DNA of 64,000 bases from Dehalobacter sp. DCA. Lineage in GTDB: Bacteria; Bacillota; Desulfitobacteriia; Desulfitobacteriales; Syntrophobotulaceae. The stretch spans positions 1 to 64,000 of the forward strand of contig NC_018866.1 in assembly GCF_000305775.1 (NCBI RefSeq), in the 5' to 3' direction. The notes beneath the pieces were generated by a model. That model was given only the letters and a program-made list of their open reading frames with translations, had not been told where the DNA came from and did not search any database. Position numbers and translations under genes: made by a program. Positions 1 through 12,116 of this stretch are shown piece by piece; positions within the stretch are counted from its first letter, which is position 1, and each line of letters begins with the position of its first letter.

Positions 1-1338
1 ATGTCTCCTAATATTATATATTTAAACGCTTTCTGGGAAAATATCCTTGAGAAACTGAAAGATGAATTATCTAAGCCCAGTTTTGAAACTTGGCTGTCTT
101 CAACGAAGCTGGTTGATTTCTCCAACAATCGGCTGACCATCAGTGTTTCCAATGAGTTCGCAAAAGACTGGCTGGAAAGCAGGTATTCCTCGCTCGTTAA
201 ATCCACTGTTCAAAATTACCTGAATGCACCGGTTACTCTAAACTTTATCGCCGAGCAAGATCCTTCCGATCTTCCCCCAATAGAAACCCCTGGTGTTAAT
301 TTTGGCGTTTTGTCTCATTCCCTGAACCCAAAGTATACGTTTGATACTTTTGTAATCGGCAACGGGAATCGTTTTGCCCATGCCGCAGCACTTGCAGTTG
401 CGGAATCTCCTGCTAAATCCTATAACCCTTTATTTGTCTACGGCGGCAGCGGGCTTGGCAAAACGCATCTAATGCATGCGATCAGCCATGTGATCAGCAA
501 GAATTTTCCTTCAATGAAAATTCTCTATGTCACCGGCGAACAGTTCACGAATGAAATGATTGATTCTATCCGTTATGAAAGACAGGTCGAATTCCGGAAC
601 ACTTACCGAAAAATTGACATCTTATTAATTGACGATATTCAGTTCCTGGCAGGCAAAGAAGGCACCCAGGAAGAATTCTTTCATACGTTTAACACTCTTT
701 ATGAGGCCAACAAACAAATCATTATTTCTTCAGACCGTCCCCCGAGAGAAATACCAACACTTGAGGAAAGACTTCGTTCGCGATTTGAGTGGGGTTTAAC
801 AACTGATATTAATCCGCCTGACTACGAAACAAGAATAGCTATTTTACGCAAAAAAGCTGAGCTGGAAAATTTTATTGTACCTGATGAAATTATTATTTTT
901 ATTGCTTCCGAGATTCAATCCAATATCCGGGAGCTGGAAGGTGCCTTAAGTAAAATAACAGCTTACTGCATGCTCACTAACCAACCAATAACCGTTACCC
1001 TGGCAGAAGAGATATTGAAGGATATGATCCCGCAGAAAAATCAAAAATTGATTTCTCTTGATATGATTCAAAAAAGTGTTGCTGAACATTATAAGATGTC
1101 CGTTCAGGAATTCAAACAGAAGAAAAGAACAAGAACCATTGCTTTTCCCAGACAAATCGCGATGTTCCTATGCCGCGAGATGACGGATCTTTCTTTGGAA
1201 CAGATCGGTGACAAATTCGGAGGACGGGATCATACGACAGTCATTCATGCCTGTGAAAAGATCAGCGAACTAAAAAAAAATGATCCGCTGGTTGAAAAGA
1301 GTATCAATGACATTATTAGTAAAATTAAATCAAGTTAG
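1..1338 (+). CDS. dnaA: Chromosomal replication initiator DnaA
   Basis: AAA+ initiator that binds DnaA boxes at oriC, melts the origin and loads the helicase. The 445 aa length is normal. Seen: N-terminal DnaB-contact domain (about 1-75), Walker A GGSGLGKT at 148-155, Walker B ILLIDD at 207-212, and the DNA-binding signature GGRDHTTVIHA at 407-417 in domain IV. The linker (about 80-105) is short. The window opens exactly on its ATG, so the promoter and any upstream origin half are not visible. It is followed by an AT-rich gap with a perfect DnaA box and then dnaN, the usual Firmicute origin order. Confidence 0.98.
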   Translation: MSPNIIYLNAFWENILEKLKDELSKPSFETWLSSTKLVDFSNNRLTISVSNEFAKDWLESRYSSLVKSTVQNYLNAPVTLNFIAEQDPSDLPPIETPGVNFGVLSHSLNPKYTFDTFVIGNGNRFAHAAALAVAESPAKSYNPLFVYGGSGLGKTHLMHAISHVISKNFPSMKILYVTGEQFTNEMIDSIRYERQVEFRNTYRKIDILLIDDIQFLAGKEGTQEEFFHTFNTLYEANKQIIISSDRPPREIPTLEERLRSRFEWGLTTDINPPDYETRIAILRKKAELENFIVPDEIIIFIASEIQSNIRELEGALSKITAYCMLTNQPITVTLAEEILKDMIPQKNQKLISLDMIQKSVAEHYKMSVQEFKQKKRTRTIAFPRQIAMFLCREMTDLSLEQIGDKFGGRDHTTVIHACEKISELKKNDPLVEKSINDIISKIKSS

Positions 1339-1592
1339 AGTCTGATGAACCTTTATTTTATTTACTTAAACACACCGTAAATTAATAATTGTGGATATCT
1401 TTCCATCATTTCCACATGATATCAATACATTTATCCAATCAGACAGAAACCATATTTGGCTTTTTATATCCTTTTATCCACAATTATTAACGCTATACTA
1501 CTACGGTTACTACTAAATTAATATCTTATTATGAATAGTGAATAAACATGGTATAATTTTGAAATAGAGTCAGAATACATAGGAGGTATCCG
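1339..1592. other. oriC-like dnaA-dnaN intergenic region with DnaA boxes and dnaN promoter
   Basis: This AT-rich 254 bp gap holds one perfect DnaA box TTATCCACA at 1474-1482, a near-match on the other strand at 1390-1398 (TGTGGATAT), and weaker ones near 1408-1416 and 1431-1439. A -10 hexamer TATAAT (1552-1557) with a weak -35 (1529-1534) precedes the dnaN ribosome site AGGAGGT (1581-1587). In many Firmicutes the unwinding element lies between dnaA and dnaN, so this is probably part of oriC; the region upstream of dnaA is outside the window. Confidence 0.75.
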
Positions 1593-2690
1593 ATGAAAGT
1601 CTTATGCAAAAAGGAAGATTTGATTTTAGGAATCAACACTGTACAAAGAGCCGTGTCCTCCAAAAATACGCTTCCTATACTTCAAGGAGTCAGACTGAGA
1701 GCAGAAAACCAAAATCTCTGGTTTGAAGCCACTGATCTAGAAATTGGTATTCGATGCCAAGTCCCAGTCAATGTTCAGGAAGAAGGACAAGTTGTTTTAC
1801 CGGCTAGGCTTTTTTCGGAAATTGCCAGGAAGCTTCCGGATAACGAAATTAAAATTGAAAGTACTGACAATAATATTAATATCTTTTACGATTCCTCTGA
1901 TTTTGCGGTGAACGGATATGATCCTGAAGAGTATCCTGAGATTTCTGATATTACTTCCAATGAAAGCATTGAACTTCCGGCTTTACTTTTTAAAAGTATG
2001 ATTCGCAAGACCATATTCGCCTGTTCAGTCGAAGAAACCAGACCTGTTTTTACCGGCGTGCTGCTTCAGGTGAATAAAGAAAATATAACACTTGTCGGAA
2101 CAGATACGCACCGACTGGCACTCAGCAATGAAGTTTTGCAGGGAAATCAGAAAGAGTTCAACGGGATTATTCCAGCCAAGACCCTGCATGAGATTTATAG
2201 GCTAATGGAAGATGATGACAGTATTTTAATCAGTTTTAACAATTCCAGAATTATTTTTAAATTTAGCCAGGTTCAAATTGTCACCCGTCTGATTGAAGGA
2301 CAGTTTCCAAGCTACAAACAGGTTATTCCGGCAACATGCAACACGAAACTTTTGATATATACTCGAAAATTGATGGATGCAGTAGAAAGAGCCTCTCTTT
2401 TATCCAAAGACAATTACTTGAAGACCAATACGGTCCGTTTTAATATTGAGAATTCCCATATTAACATCAATCATTATTCGGAAATGGGTAAAGTATTTGA
2501 ACAGCTCGAAGTGGAACAGAATGGAGAGGACGTTGCAATATCTTTTAATGCCAAGTATATCATCGACCTGCTTAAAGTTGTTGACACCGAAAACGTGGTT
2601 ATGGAAGTTTCGGGATCATCTAGTCCCTGTATCTTCAGGCCCGAAAGTAATGATAAATACTTATGTTTAGTTCTGCCGCTAAGAAATTAG
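1593..2690 (+). CDS. dnaN: DNA polymerase III beta sliding clamp
   Basis: Ring-shaped dimeric clamp that tethers the replicative polymerase to DNA. The 365 aa protein has the normal family length and the three-domain repeat; the start MKVLCKKEDL and the C-terminal LVLPLRN strand are typical. The ATG follows AGGAGGT with 5 bases between. It lies between the oriC-like gap and recF. The small S4-domain gene (yaaA) that often separates dnaN and recF in Firmicutes is absent: only 21 bases lie between the two. Confidence 0.97.
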   Translation: MKVLCKKEDLILGINTVQRAVSSKNTLPILQGVRLRAENQNLWFEATDLEIGIRCQVPVNVQEEGQVVLPARLFSEIARKLPDNEIKIESTDNNINIFYDSSDFAVNGYDPEEYPEISDITSNESIELPALLFKSMIRKTIFACSVEETRPVFTGVLLQVNKENITLVGTDTHRLALSNEVLQGNQKEFNGIIPAKTLHEIYRLMEDDDSILISFNNSRIIFKFSQVQIVTRLIEGQFPSYKQVIPATCNTKLLIYTRKLMDAVERASLLSKDNYLKTNTVRFNIENSHININHYSEMGKVFEQLEVEQNGEDVAISFNAKYIIDLLKVVDTENVVMEVSGSSSPCIFRPESNDKYLCLVLPLRN

Positions 2691-2711
2691 CATGATGATT
2701 CGTGTTTAAAC

Positions 2712-3809
2712 ATGTATATTAAAGACTTATATTTGGTTAATTTCAGAAATTATCAAGAACAAAAGATTGACTTCCAGCCGGGAATCAACTTGCTAATGGG
2801 TTCCAACGGTCAGGGAAAAACGAATATCCTTGAAGGAATCGGGTATCTTATTAGCGGTAAATCGGTCCGCTGTAAGTCAGAAAATGATTTAATACGCTGG
2901 GGGGAGAAAAATTTTTATCTCTCAGGTTCTTTTCTAGTTTCAGAAAGGCTCTTCATGCTGGAGAGTTATTACGAGACCGGAAAAAAAGTCATGAAGATTA
3001 ACCGATTGGCTTGTAAACGTCTTTCAGATTACGTTGGTACAGTCAATGGGGTTTCTTTTTATCCGGATGATTTAAATATTGTTAAAAAAGGACCCAACGA
3101 AAGAAGGCGTTTTATTGATCTGCTGATTGCCCAGATTAGACCTACGCATTTTGCCCTGCTCAATGCTTATTTAAGGGCTGTTCACCAGAAAAATATTCTT
3201 TTAAAAAACGAAAGGAATATTAATCTGTTAAGAATTCAGCTCCAGGCCTGGAATGATCAAATTTGTGAGATCGGTTCCAAAATTATCATTAATCGATCTG
3301 AATTTACAGATAAACTGAATACCCACTGCAGAAAGATATTTCAAAGCATTTTTTCGGATGAGGACCATCTCGATATCGTTTATCAAGCCTTAGGAAAAAA
3401 GGATTTAGAGCAGGCTTTACAAAGCTTTCCGGAGATACTTGAGAAAAAAATGATGCAGGAAATTGAGAGAAAAGCTGTATTGTTCGGACCCCACCGCGAC
3501 GAAATAATTATTTATCTGAATGGAAATGATACAAGAATATTTGCATCTCAAGGTCAGCAGCGTTCTCTGGTGCTTAGTCTAAAGCTGGCTGAAATGGAAA
3601 TCATCCGGAATGAAAAAGATGAATATCCGATTTTACTGCTGGATGATGTTCTTTCTGAATTGGATGAATATCGGAGGGACTATTTAATTGAGTATATTAA
3701 TACCCTGCAAAAACAGACGATCATCACTATGACTGGTGCAGATGACAGGATTACGAATCAGAATGCAGTGGTATATCAGGTATCTAATGGAAATATAAGG
3801 AGGAAATAG
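2712..3809 (+). CDS. recF: DNA replication and repair protein RecF
   Basis: SMC-like ATPase that helps load RecA at gaps (RecFOR pathway). Seen: Walker A GSNGQGKT at residues 30-37, an ABC-type signature SQGQQRS near 278-284, and Walker B LLLDDVLSELD near 309-319. Length 365 aa is normal. No strong ribosome site precedes the ATG, suggesting translation coupled to dnaN. The stop codon abuts the remB start, so the two genes form one operon. Confidence 0.97.
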   Translation: MYIKDLYLVNFRNYQEQKIDFQPGINLLMGSNGQGKTNILEGIGYLISGKSVRCKSENDLIRWGEKNFYLSGSFLVSERLFMLESYYETGKKVMKINRLACKRLSDYVGTVNGVSFYPDDLNIVKKGPNERRRFIDLLIAQIRPTHFALLNAYLRAVHQKNILLKNERNINLLRIQLQAWNDQICEIGSKIIINRSEFTDKLNTHCRKIFQSIFSDEDHLDIVYQALGKKDLEQALQSFPEILEKKMMQEIERKAVLFGPHRDEIIIYLNGNDTRIFASQGQQRSLVLSLKLAEMEIIRNEKDEYPILLLDDVLSELDEYRRDYLIEYINTLQKQTIITMTGADDRITNQNAVVYQVSNGNIRRK

Positions 3810-3812
3810 TTG

Positions 3813-4064
3813 ATGTTTCTGCACATCGGTAATAATATTATGGTGAGAAAAGACAAAATCATTCTGATCCTTGATTTGGATACAGCAGGAAGCAACCAGA
3901 TTTCCCGCGGTTTGTTGAATAAAATGATGAAAAAGGGAACCGTACAGAATATTACGGAAAAAGGAAAAGAAAAATCCTTTGTGATGACGGATTCGGAATA
4001 TTATCTGTCTCCGATTTCTTCGTCAACGTTAATGAAAAGATCACAAAGCGGAAGTATTCTTTAA
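3813..4064 (+). CDS. remB: RemB-like DUF370 protein
   Basis: Small DUF370 protein of the RemA/RemB (YlzA/YaaB) family, known in Bacillus as a DNA-binding regulator of matrix genes; its place between recF and gyrB is conserved. The 83 aa product begins MFLHIGNNIMV and carries the family pattern of a V-x-x-K-D-x-I-I-x-I-L-D core. I chose the ATG at 3813: AGGAGG sits inside the recF end (3799-3804); a TTG directly before is also possible. The basic middle (MMKKGTVQNITEKGKEK) would fit nucleic-acid binding. Confidence 0.85.
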   Translation: MFLHIGNNIMVRKDKIILILDLDTAGSNQISRGLLNKMMKKGTVQNITEKGKEKSFVMTDSEYYLSPISSSTLMKRSQSGSIL

Positions 4065-4125
4065 TGTATTAGCAAGTGCAAGTACTTTTTGATACATCTA
4101 GACTGCTAGGACTTCTGCCAAAGGA

Positions 4126-4195
4126 TTGGCGCCAGCCAAGTTTTCTTTAAGGAAGACGATTCGTTGTTTTATTGACCTCCGGAAGCTGGGAGGTC
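4126..4195 (+). terminator. Two hairpins downstream of remB, probable terminator
   Basis: The remB-gyrB gap has two stem-loops: TTGGC/GCCAA (4126-4130 with 4135-4139) followed by GTTTTCTTT, and GACCTCC/GGAGGTC (4174-4180 with 4189-4195). The first, with its T-rich tail, is a weak intrinsic terminator; the second has no clear T tract. They probably separate the dnaN-recF-remB transcript from gyrB, which has its own promoter. Confidence 0.45.
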
Positions 4196-4202
4196 TTCAT
4201 GT

Positions 4203-4231
4203 TTGAATGAAAGCAGATTTTATAGTATAAT
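4203..4231 (+). promoter_or_regulatory. Sigma-A type promoter of gyrBA
   Basis: TTGAAT (4203-4208), a 17-base spacer and a perfect TATAAT (4226-4231), about 37 bases before the gyrB start. This is the best vegetative promoter in the core block. Confidence 0.75.
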
Positions 4232-4249
4232 ATTAAGGTTAAAGGATAA

Positions 4250-6202
<1,953 letters not shown>

Positions 6203-6216
6203 AGGAGCGTTGAACC

Positions 6217-8685
6217 ATGTCCATGGAACTTTTTAGCGGCAAGGTTTTGCCCATTGAAATTTCCGATGAATTAAAAAAATCATTTATAGATTATTCCATG
6301 AGCGTTATTGTCAGCCGAGCCTTGCCGGATGTACGCGACGGACTGAAACCGGTTCATCGCAGAATTCTTTATGCGATGAATGAATTAGGGATGACGCCGA
6401 ATAAAGGGTATAGCAAATCGGCCAGACTGGTCGGGGATTGCATGGGGAAATATCACCCACATGGAGATTCATCGATCTATGATGCGTCTGTCAGGATGGC
6501 GCAGAATTTTTCCAGCCGTTATCCTTTAATTGACGGACATGGCAACTTTGGTTCCATCGATGGCGATTCAGCGGCTGCCATGCGTTATACAGAGATGAAG
6601 ATGGCTCCGCTGGCTACTTATATGCTGGCTGATATTGATAAGGATACCGTCAATTTTAGTCCGAACTATGATGAAAGAGAAAAAGAGCCGGACGTTTTGC
6701 CGGCAAAATTTCCGAATCTATTGGTTAACGGTTCTTCCGGGATTGCTGTCGGGATGGCCACGAATATACCGCCGCACAATCTGGGAGAAGTCATCGATGG
6801 CGTCGTATATTTGATGGACAGTGAGGATAACGAAGATGGAGCACCTCGACCTGGAATCAGAGATCTGATGAAATTTATTAAAGGACCTGATTTTCCGACC
6901 GGTGCCCAAATCATGGGCACGGAAGGAATCATCAGCGCGTACACGACTGGCAGGGGATCAATCAAGGTCCGGGCGAAGGCCAATATCGAAAAAATCGAAA
7001 AAAACGGGAAAATGCAGATCGTTGTTACGGAAATTCCGTATGTGGTCAATAAGTCCCGGCTGATTGAAAAGATAGCTGAACTTGTTCAGGAAAAGAAAAT
7101 CGAAGGTATTACCGATTTGCGCGATGAGACCACAATGAAAGGGATTCGTATTGTGATTGAACTGCGCAGGGATGTTACACCTCAGGTCATTCTGAATCAG
7201 TTGTATAAGCATACCCAGATGGAAGATAGTTTCGGGATCAATATGCTGGCGCTGGTTGACAATACCCCGAAAGTACTCAACCTGCAGGAAATTCTGGAAT
7301 ATTTTATCAAACATCAAAAGGAAGTTATTGTCCGGCGCAGCCGGTTTGAACTGAAGAAAGCAGAAGATGAGGCACATATTGTTGAAGGACTGCGCAAGGC
7401 GCTGGACTATATCGATGAAGTCATTGAGATCATTCGTTCTTCCAAGGATGATGACATCGCCAAAGCCAAACTGATCCTGCGCTTTGATTTCAGCGACAGA
7501 CAGGCCCAGGCGATTATGGACATGCGTTTAAAGCGCCTGACTGGTTTGGAACGTGAAAAACTGGATGCCCAGTATCAAAGGCTGATGGATGAGATTGCTT
7601 ACCTGACGGCAGTTTTGAATTCGGACAAAATGGTTCGTGGAATTATTAAAACTGAACTTAAGGAAATCAGGGATAAATTTGCGGACCCGAGACGTTCAGA
7701 AATTACCTTTGATGCGACGAAGATGGAAATTGAAGATCTGATCGCGGATGAGGACGTCGTAATTACGGTCACACACAGAGGGTATATCAAAAGACTGCCC
7801 TTAAACACCTATCACAGCCAGAGAAGAGGTGGACGTGGTGTCAACGGCATGTCTACCGGAGAAAATGATTTTGTGGAGAGCCTGTTTATTGCCTCTACAC
7901 ATCATCATATTCTTTTCTTCACTTCACGTGGCAAGGTTTACCGTCTGCGGGCGCATGAAATACCTGAGGCAAGCCGGACCGCTAAAGGGACTGCGATTGT
8001 GAACCTTTTGAGTCTTGCGCAGGATGAAAAAGTCACTGCGACGATTGCTGTCAAGGAGTTTAAAGACCAATTCAACCTGCTGACAGCAACGAAAAACGGG
8101 ATTGTCAAAAAGACTTCGCTCCAGGATTACGACACAAAAAGAAGTGATGGCTTGATTGCGCTGACGCTGGATGAAAATGACGAACTGATCGGCGTGCGCC
8201 TCACGAAACAAGATGATGATGTCGTGATTGCAACCCGTCTGGGCTTGGCGATTCGTTTCTCTGAGGAAGATGTCAGAGCCATGGGACGGACAGCCCGCGG
8301 CGTAAGAGGAATCTCTCTCAGGAAAGATGACTATGTCATTGCCATGGATGTCGTGGATAAAACCGCTAGTGATTTGGAATTGCTGACCGTTACCGAGAAT
8401 GGCTTTGCTAAACGAAGCGAACTCAGTGAATTCCGGATCCAGGGACGCGGTGGCAAAGGCATTATCGGGCATAGAGTAACTTCTAAGACTGGGCCTCTGG
8501 CCGCCGTCAAGGTCGTCACCGCCGATCAGGAACTGATGGTCATTACCGATGAAGGCATTGTGATCCGTCAGGAAGTCAGCGGCATCTCCGTCCAGGGGAG
8601 ATCGGCCCAGGGAGTCACTGCTATGAGAACCGGTGAAAGCAAGGTCGTGGCCGTAGCTAAATTTGTAAGCAAAGAAGAAGAATAA
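6217..8685 (+). CDS. gyrA: DNA gyrase subunit A
   Basis: DNA-cleaving subunit of gyrase. The active-site tyrosine is Y124 in AAMRYTE; the winged-helix core is followed by the beta-pinwheel C-terminal domain with the GyrA box QRRGGRG near residue 534, which marks it as gyrase and not topoisomerase IV. Length 822 aa is normal. It has AAAGGAG before its ATG and is co-transcribed with gyrB. Confidence 0.97.
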   Translation: MSMELFSGKVLPIEISDELKKSFIDYSMSVIVSRALPDVRDGLKPVHRRILYAMNELGMTPNKGYSKSARLVGDCMGKYHPHGDSSIYDASVRMAQNFSSRYPLIDGHGNFGSIDGDSAAAMRYTEMKMAPLATYMLADIDKDTVNFSPNYDEREKEPDVLPAKFPNLLVNGSSGIAVGMATNIPPHNLGEVIDGVVYLMDSEDNEDGAPRPGIRDLMKFIKGPDFPTGAQIMGTEGIISAYTTGRGSIKVRAKANIEKIEKNGKMQIVVTEIPYVVNKSRLIEKIAELVQEKKIEGITDLRDETTMKGIRIVIELRRDVTPQVILNQLYKHTQMEDSFGINMLALVDNTPKVLNLQEILEYFIKHQKEVIVRRSRFELKKAEDEAHIVEGLRKALDYIDEVIEIIRSSKDDDIAKAKLILRFDFSDRQAQAIMDMRLKRLTGLEREKLDAQYQRLMDEIAYLTAVLNSDKMVRGIIKTELKEIRDKFADPRRSEITFDATKMEIEDLIADEDVVITVTHRGYIKRLPLNTYHSQRRGGRGVNGMSTGENDFVESLFIASTHHHILFFTSRGKVYRLRAHEIPEASRTAKGTAIVNLLSLAQDEKVTATIAVKEFKDQFNLLTATKNGIVKKTSLQDYDTKRSDGLIALTLDENDELIGVRLTKQDDDVVIATRLGLAIRFSEEDVRAMGRTARGVRGISLRKDDYVIAMDVVDKTASDLELLTVTENGFAKRSELSEFRIQGRGGKGIIGHRVTSKTGPLAAVKVVTADQELMVITDEGIVIRQEVSGISVQGRSAQGVTAMRTGESKVVAVAKFVSKEEE

Positions 8686-8753
8686 ACGATTAATAAAATG
8701 ATGTTAACAGGGAACAATAGGACGGTTAACAGATCTATTAGGAGGAATCATTC

Positions 8754-9638
8754 ATGGTTGAGGTAGCTTCATGGAAAGTAAAAACAGGCTTGGCGGAGAT
8801 GTTAAAAGGCGGCGTCATTATGGATGTCACAACACCCGAGCAGGCAAAAATAGCGGAGGAAGCCGGGGCCTGTGCAGTTATGGCCCTGGAAAGAGTGCCC
8901 TCTGATATCCGGGCAGCAGGCGGTGTGGCAAGAATGGCCGATCCGACCATTGTTAATAAAATCATGGAGGCTGTAACCATTCCAGTTATGGCTAAAGCAA
9001 GAATTGGACACTTTGTCGAAGCCCGCATCCTGGAAGCACTTGGCGCGGATTACATTGATGAGAGCGAAGTTCTGACTCCTGCCGACGACCTTTACCACAT
9101 TGACAAGCATAATTTTAAAGTGCCATTTGTCTGCGGTGCGCGCAATCTCGGTGAAGCCCTGCGTCGGATTGGCGAGGGTGCTGCGATGATCCGCACCAAA
9201 GGTGAACCCGGAACAGGCAATGTGGTTGAGGCAGTGCGTCATATGCGGACGGTTATGGCCGATATCCGCCGTCTGACCACCATGCCGAAAGAGGAACTGA
9301 TGACCGCAGCCAAGGAAATGGCCGCACCCTACGATTTGGTTCTATATGTTGCCGAACACGGCAAACTGCCGGTTGTAAATTTTGCCGCAGGCGGAATCGC
9401 AACACCGGCTGATGCAGCCCTCATGATGCAGCTGGGTTGCGACGGTATTTTTGTTGGCTCCGGCATATTTAAATCCTCTGAACCAGCCAAGAGAGCCAGA
9501 GCGATCGTTCTCGCAACCACCCATCACAATGATCCGGACATACTGGCCAAACTTTCCGAAGAAATCGGTGAAGCAATGCCTGGTCTGGAGATTTCCTCGA
9601 TTGCTCCGGCGGAAAGAATGCAGGATCGGGGCTGGTGA
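8754..9638 (+). CDS. pdxS: Pyridoxal 5'-phosphate synthase subunit PdxS
   Basis: TIM-barrel lyase that makes pyridoxal 5'-phosphate from ribose 5-phosphate, glyceraldehyde 3-phosphate and ammonia supplied by PdxT (DXP-independent vitamin B6 route). Catalytic lysines are visible: K81 in VMAKARIGH and about K149 before GEPGTG. The 294 aa length is standard for the highly conserved family. AGGAGG stands about 8 bases before the ATG, and pdxT overlaps its end. PLP made here would serve, among others, the PLP-dependent lysine 2,3-aminomutase at 24-25 kb. Confidence 0.98.
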   Translation: MVEVASWKVKTGLAEMLKGGVIMDVTTPEQAKIAEEAGACAVMALERVPSDIRAAGGVARMADPTIVNKIMEAVTIPVMAKARIGHFVEARILEALGADYIDESEVLTPADDLYHIDKHNFKVPFVCGARNLGEALRRIGEGAAMIRTKGEPGTGNVVEAVRHMRTVMADIRRLTTMPKEELMTAAKEMAAPYDLVLYVAEHGKLPVVNFAAGGIATPADAALMMQLGCDGIFVGSGIFKSSEPAKRARAIVLATTHHNDPDILAKLSEEIGEAMPGLEISSIAPAERMQDRGW

Positions 9639-9640
9639 GC

Positions 9641-10225
9641 ATGAAAAAGAAGATTGGTGTCCTGGCTATCCAGGGCGCTTTTCGCGAGCACTGCAAATCT
9701 TTGGAAAAACTTGGGGTTGGAGGAGTTGAAGTCCGCAGTGTCGATGATTTAAAAGAAATCAGCGGACTGATTATTCCCGGCGGGGAAAGCACAGCCATTG
9801 GCAAGCAGCTCGAAATTGACGGTTTTGGCGACAAAATTGCAGAAATGGCTGGTGAAGGTTTTCCCATTTTTGGGACATGCGCCGGCATGATTCTGCTCAG
9901 TAAGAGAATTGACCAGAGTAGCCAGTATTCTTTGGGGCTTCTGGATATTTCCGTCAAACGAAATGCTTTTGGCCGGCAGATTGCGAGTTTTGAAGCGGAT
10001 ATCCCGGTTAAGGGACTAAAAGGCGGAAATTTGCGGGCCGTATTCATCCGCGCGCCGTATGTGACGGAAGCAGGTCCGGAGGTCGATGTGCTGGCCGCAT
10101 ATGCCGGAAAGATTGTCTTGGTCCAGGATGATCATATTCTGGCCAGCGCGTTTCATCCCGAGCTTACCGACGATACCAGAATTCATGAATATTTCATTAA
10201 CATCGTTGATCAGTATCGAAAATAG
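9641..10225 (+). CDS. pdxT: Pyridoxal 5'-phosphate synthase glutaminase subunit PdxT
   Basis: Class I-type glutamine amidotransferase that feeds ammonia to PdxS. Seen: oxyanion-loop PGGESTAIGK near residue 47, nucleophile C80 in FGTCAGM, and the His/Glu pair in SAFHPEL near 170. I chose ATG 9641 (MKKKIGVLAIQG is the usual family start); a GTG at 9635 overlapping the pdxS stop is the alternative. About 194 aa, normal length. Translation is likely coupled to pdxS. Confidence 0.96.
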   Translation: MKKKIGVLAIQGAFREHCKSLEKLGVGGVEVRSVDDLKEISGLIIPGGESTAIGKQLEIDGFGDKIAEMAGEGFPIFGTCAGMILLSKRIDQSSQYSLGLLDISVKRNAFGRQIASFEADIPVKGLKGGNLRAVFIRAPYVTEAGPEVDVLAAYAGKIVLVQDDHILASAFHPELTDDTRIHEYFINIVDQYRK

Positions 10226-10237
10226 GAGGGGCCCGTT

Positions 10238-11503
10238 ATGCTCGATCTAAAATTTGTGCGCAGCAATCCCGAGATTGTCAAAGAAGCGTTAGCAAAACGC
10301 TGTGCCGATATCAACCTGGATGATTTTTTGCGCCAAGAGGAAAAAAGACGGCAAATCTTATTTGAGGCGGAAAATCTGAAAGCGGAACGCAATAAGGTAT
10401 CTGAAGAAGTTGCCCGGCGGAAGAAAAGCGGGCAGGATGCCGAGGAGCTGATCCTTCAAATGCGTGAGGTTGGTCAGAACATCAAAACGCTGGATGACAG
10501 TTTAAACGAGATCGAGCAAAAAATGCTGGAAGTACTCTATTTGATCCCGAATATTCCCGATGCATCTGTTCCGGTTGGTAAAGATGAAAATGATAACATC
10601 CAAGTCCGCAAATGGGGTAAACCCAGGAAGTTTGAATTTCAGCCGCTGGCCCACTATGAGCTGGGGGAAAAACTTGATATTTTGGATTTTGCCCGGGCCG
10701 GCAAAGTAACCGGGACTCGATTTACGTTCTACAAAGGGCTCGGAGCGCGCCTGGAAAGAGCCTTGATCAATTTTATGATGGACAGGCATGCCGCCAAAGG
10801 CTATACAGAGGTCTTTCCGCCGTTTATGGTCAACCGGCAGTCTATGTTTTCCACTGGCCAGTTGCCCAAATTCGAAGAAGACGCTTTTAAAGTAGAAAAA
10901 ACTGATTATTTCCTGATTCCTACAGCGGAAGTACCGGTCACCAATATTTACAGAGATGAGATCCTTGAAGCAGATATGCTTCCAATTAAATTTTGTGCCT
11001 ACAGTGCGTGTTTCCGCGCCGAAGCCGGAGCGTCCGGGAGGGATACCCGTGGGCTGATCCGCCAGCATCAGTTTAATAAAGTCGAGCTTGTAAAATTTTC
11101 CTTTCCGGAGAACTCTTTCCAGGAGTTGGAGATGCTGACCGCAGATGCTGAAGCGATTTTGCAGGAACTGGAACTCTCTTACCGCGTTATTGCCTTGTCC
11201 ACCGGCGATCTTGGATTCAGCTCTGCTAAAACGTACGACATTGAAGTATGGCTGCCAAGCTTTAATCTGTACAGGGAAATATCTTCCTGCAGCAATTTTA
11301 ATGATTTTCAGGCCAGAAGAGCGAATATTCGCTTTCGGCGCGGACCTAAGGAAAAACCGGAGTTTGTGCATACCTTGAACGGCAGCGGACTGGCCATCGG
11401 CAGGACCGTATCGGCCATTCTGGAAAACTACCAGGAAGAAGACGGTAGAATCAGGATTCCGAAAGCACTGGTTCCTTACATGGGCACGGAATTTATAGGT
11501 TAG
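10238..11503 (+). CDS. serS: Seryl-tRNA synthetase
   Basis: Class II synthetase that charges tRNA-Ser. The N-terminal helical tRNA-binding arm (about 28-105) is rich in charged heptads; motif 2 ([15 protein letters not shown]) lies near 262 and motif 3 (GSGLAIGRT) near 382. Length 421 aa is normal. AGGAGG lies between pdxT and this ATG. It stands directly upstream of a tRNA-Ser gene. I saw no T-box leader before it, only a 12-base gap from pdxT. Confidence 0.97.
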   Translation: MLDLKFVRSNPEIVKEALAKRCADINLDDFLRQEEKRRQILFEAENLKAERNKVSEEVARRKKSGQDAEELILQMREVGQNIKTLDDSLNEIEQKMLEVLYLIPNIPDASVPVGKDENDNIQVRKWGKPRKFEFQPLAHYELGEKLDILDFARAGKVTGTRFTFYKGLGARLERALINFMMDRHAAKGYTEVFPPFMVNRQSMFSTGQLPKFEEDAFKVEKTDYFLIPTAEVPVTNIYRDEILEADMLPIKFCAYSACFRAEAGASGRDTRGLIRQHQFNKVELVKFSFPENSFQELEMLTADAEAILQELELSYRVIALSTGDLGFSSAKTYDIEVWLPSFNLYREISSCSNFNDFQARRANIRFRRGPKEKPEFVHTLNGSGLAIGRTVSAILENYQEEDGRIRIPKALVPYMGTEFIG

Positions 11504-11602
11504 ATTAGAATAAAAGTTTTTTTGATTAGCTGAGAGCATTAATACAATTAGATTATTATATTGTTTGTTGCTTCATTGTTTAAAATTGGCGCAAACAGCT
11601 TC

Positions 11603-11631
11603 TTGTTTAGTTCTAAAGTTTATGTTATACT
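11603..11631 (+). promoter_or_regulatory. Promoter of tRNA-Ser(UGA)
   Basis: TTGTTT (11603-11608), a 17-base spacer and TATACT (11626-11631), 18 bases upstream of the first base of tRNA-Ser. Good spacing and position for a vegetative promoter. Confidence 0.6.
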
Positions 11632-11649
11632 ATCTCTCGTCTTACTGCT

Positions 11650-11738
11650 GGAGGGGTGTCCGAGCGGTTTAAGGAGCCGGTCTTGAAAACCGGTGACTCC
11701 GAAAGGGGCCGTGGGTTCGAATCCCACCCCCTCCGCCA
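11650..11738 (+). tRNA. tRNA-Ser (anticodon UGA)
   Basis: An 89-base tRNA with acceptor stem GGAGGGG/CCCCTCC, encoded CCA end, T arm GTGGG-TTCGAAT-CCCAC, and anticodon loop CTTGAAA in stem CCGGT/ACCGG, giving anticodon TGA at 11684-11686. The long variable arm (GACTCCGAAAGGGGC) is typical of serine tRNAs. Its last 21 bases plus TGCA recur exactly 131 bp downstream. Confidence 0.97.
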
Positions 11739-11873
11739 TGCATAATTATCAAATATTATTGTGGGATTCGAACGGGCGAGTCAGATAATGCGACCTATGG
11801 GAGCATTATCCCGCCCTGGCGTGATAGCGAGCCGAAGGCGGAGCGGAGCGAATCCCACCCCCTCCGCCATGCA
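11718..11873. repeat. tRNA-Ser 3'-end direct repeat bracketing a folded 131 bp unit
   Basis: The tRNA-Ser(UGA) 3' end is repeated exactly: 25 bases at 11718-11742 and at 11849-11873 (CGAATCCCACC, CCCTCCGCCATGCA). Between them the DNA folds as three nested inverted repeats: GTGGGATTCG/CGAATCCCAC (11761-11770 with 11849-11858), GGGCG/CGCCC (11774-11778 with 11812-11816) and GATAATGC/GCATTATC (11784-11791 with 11803-11810). It looks either like a scar or minimal remnant of tRNA-targeted integration, or like a mobile repeat family that copies tRNA ends. No reading frame is evident inside. Confidence 0.7.
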
Positions 11874-11881
11874 ATCCATAT

Positions 11882-11960
11882 GGCCTCGTAGCTCAGGTGG
11901 ATAGAGCGGGGGTTTCCTAAACCCTGTCTTGCGGGGGTTCGAGTCCTCCCGGGGCCACCA
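11882..11960 (+). tRNA. tRNA-Arg (anticodon CCU)
   Basis: Acceptor stem GGCCTCG/CGGGGCC with one G-U pair, D arm TAGCTCAGGTGGATAGAGC, anticodon stem GGGGT/ACCCT with loop TTCCTAA (anticodon CCT), T arm with GTTCGAGTC and an encoded CCA. Reads AGG codons. Confidence 0.93.
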
Positions 11961-11969
11961 TCATATTGC

Positions 11970-11992
11970 AAAGGTTTTAAGGCCTTTTTTTT
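11970..11992 (+). terminator. Intrinsic terminator after tRNA-Arg
   Basis: AAAGG (11970-11974) pairs with CCTTT (11983-11987) and runs into eight T residues. Short stem, strong T tract, ten bases after the CCA end. Confidence 0.6.
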
Positions 11993-12116
11993 ATCAGATT
12001 TGCCGCTGCAAACATTAGAAGTACTCGTACTATGTCAATCCTGAATCTGTATTTCCTGTCCAGCATATTTTGATTTTTTTGCCGACCTGGCAGGATGGTA
12101 TTCGAGGCTGAGAGAA

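Noticed and set aside
10502-11539. 345-codon frame antisense to serS
   Set aside because: Fully overlaps serS, whose motifs are intact; composition is that of an antisense shadow.
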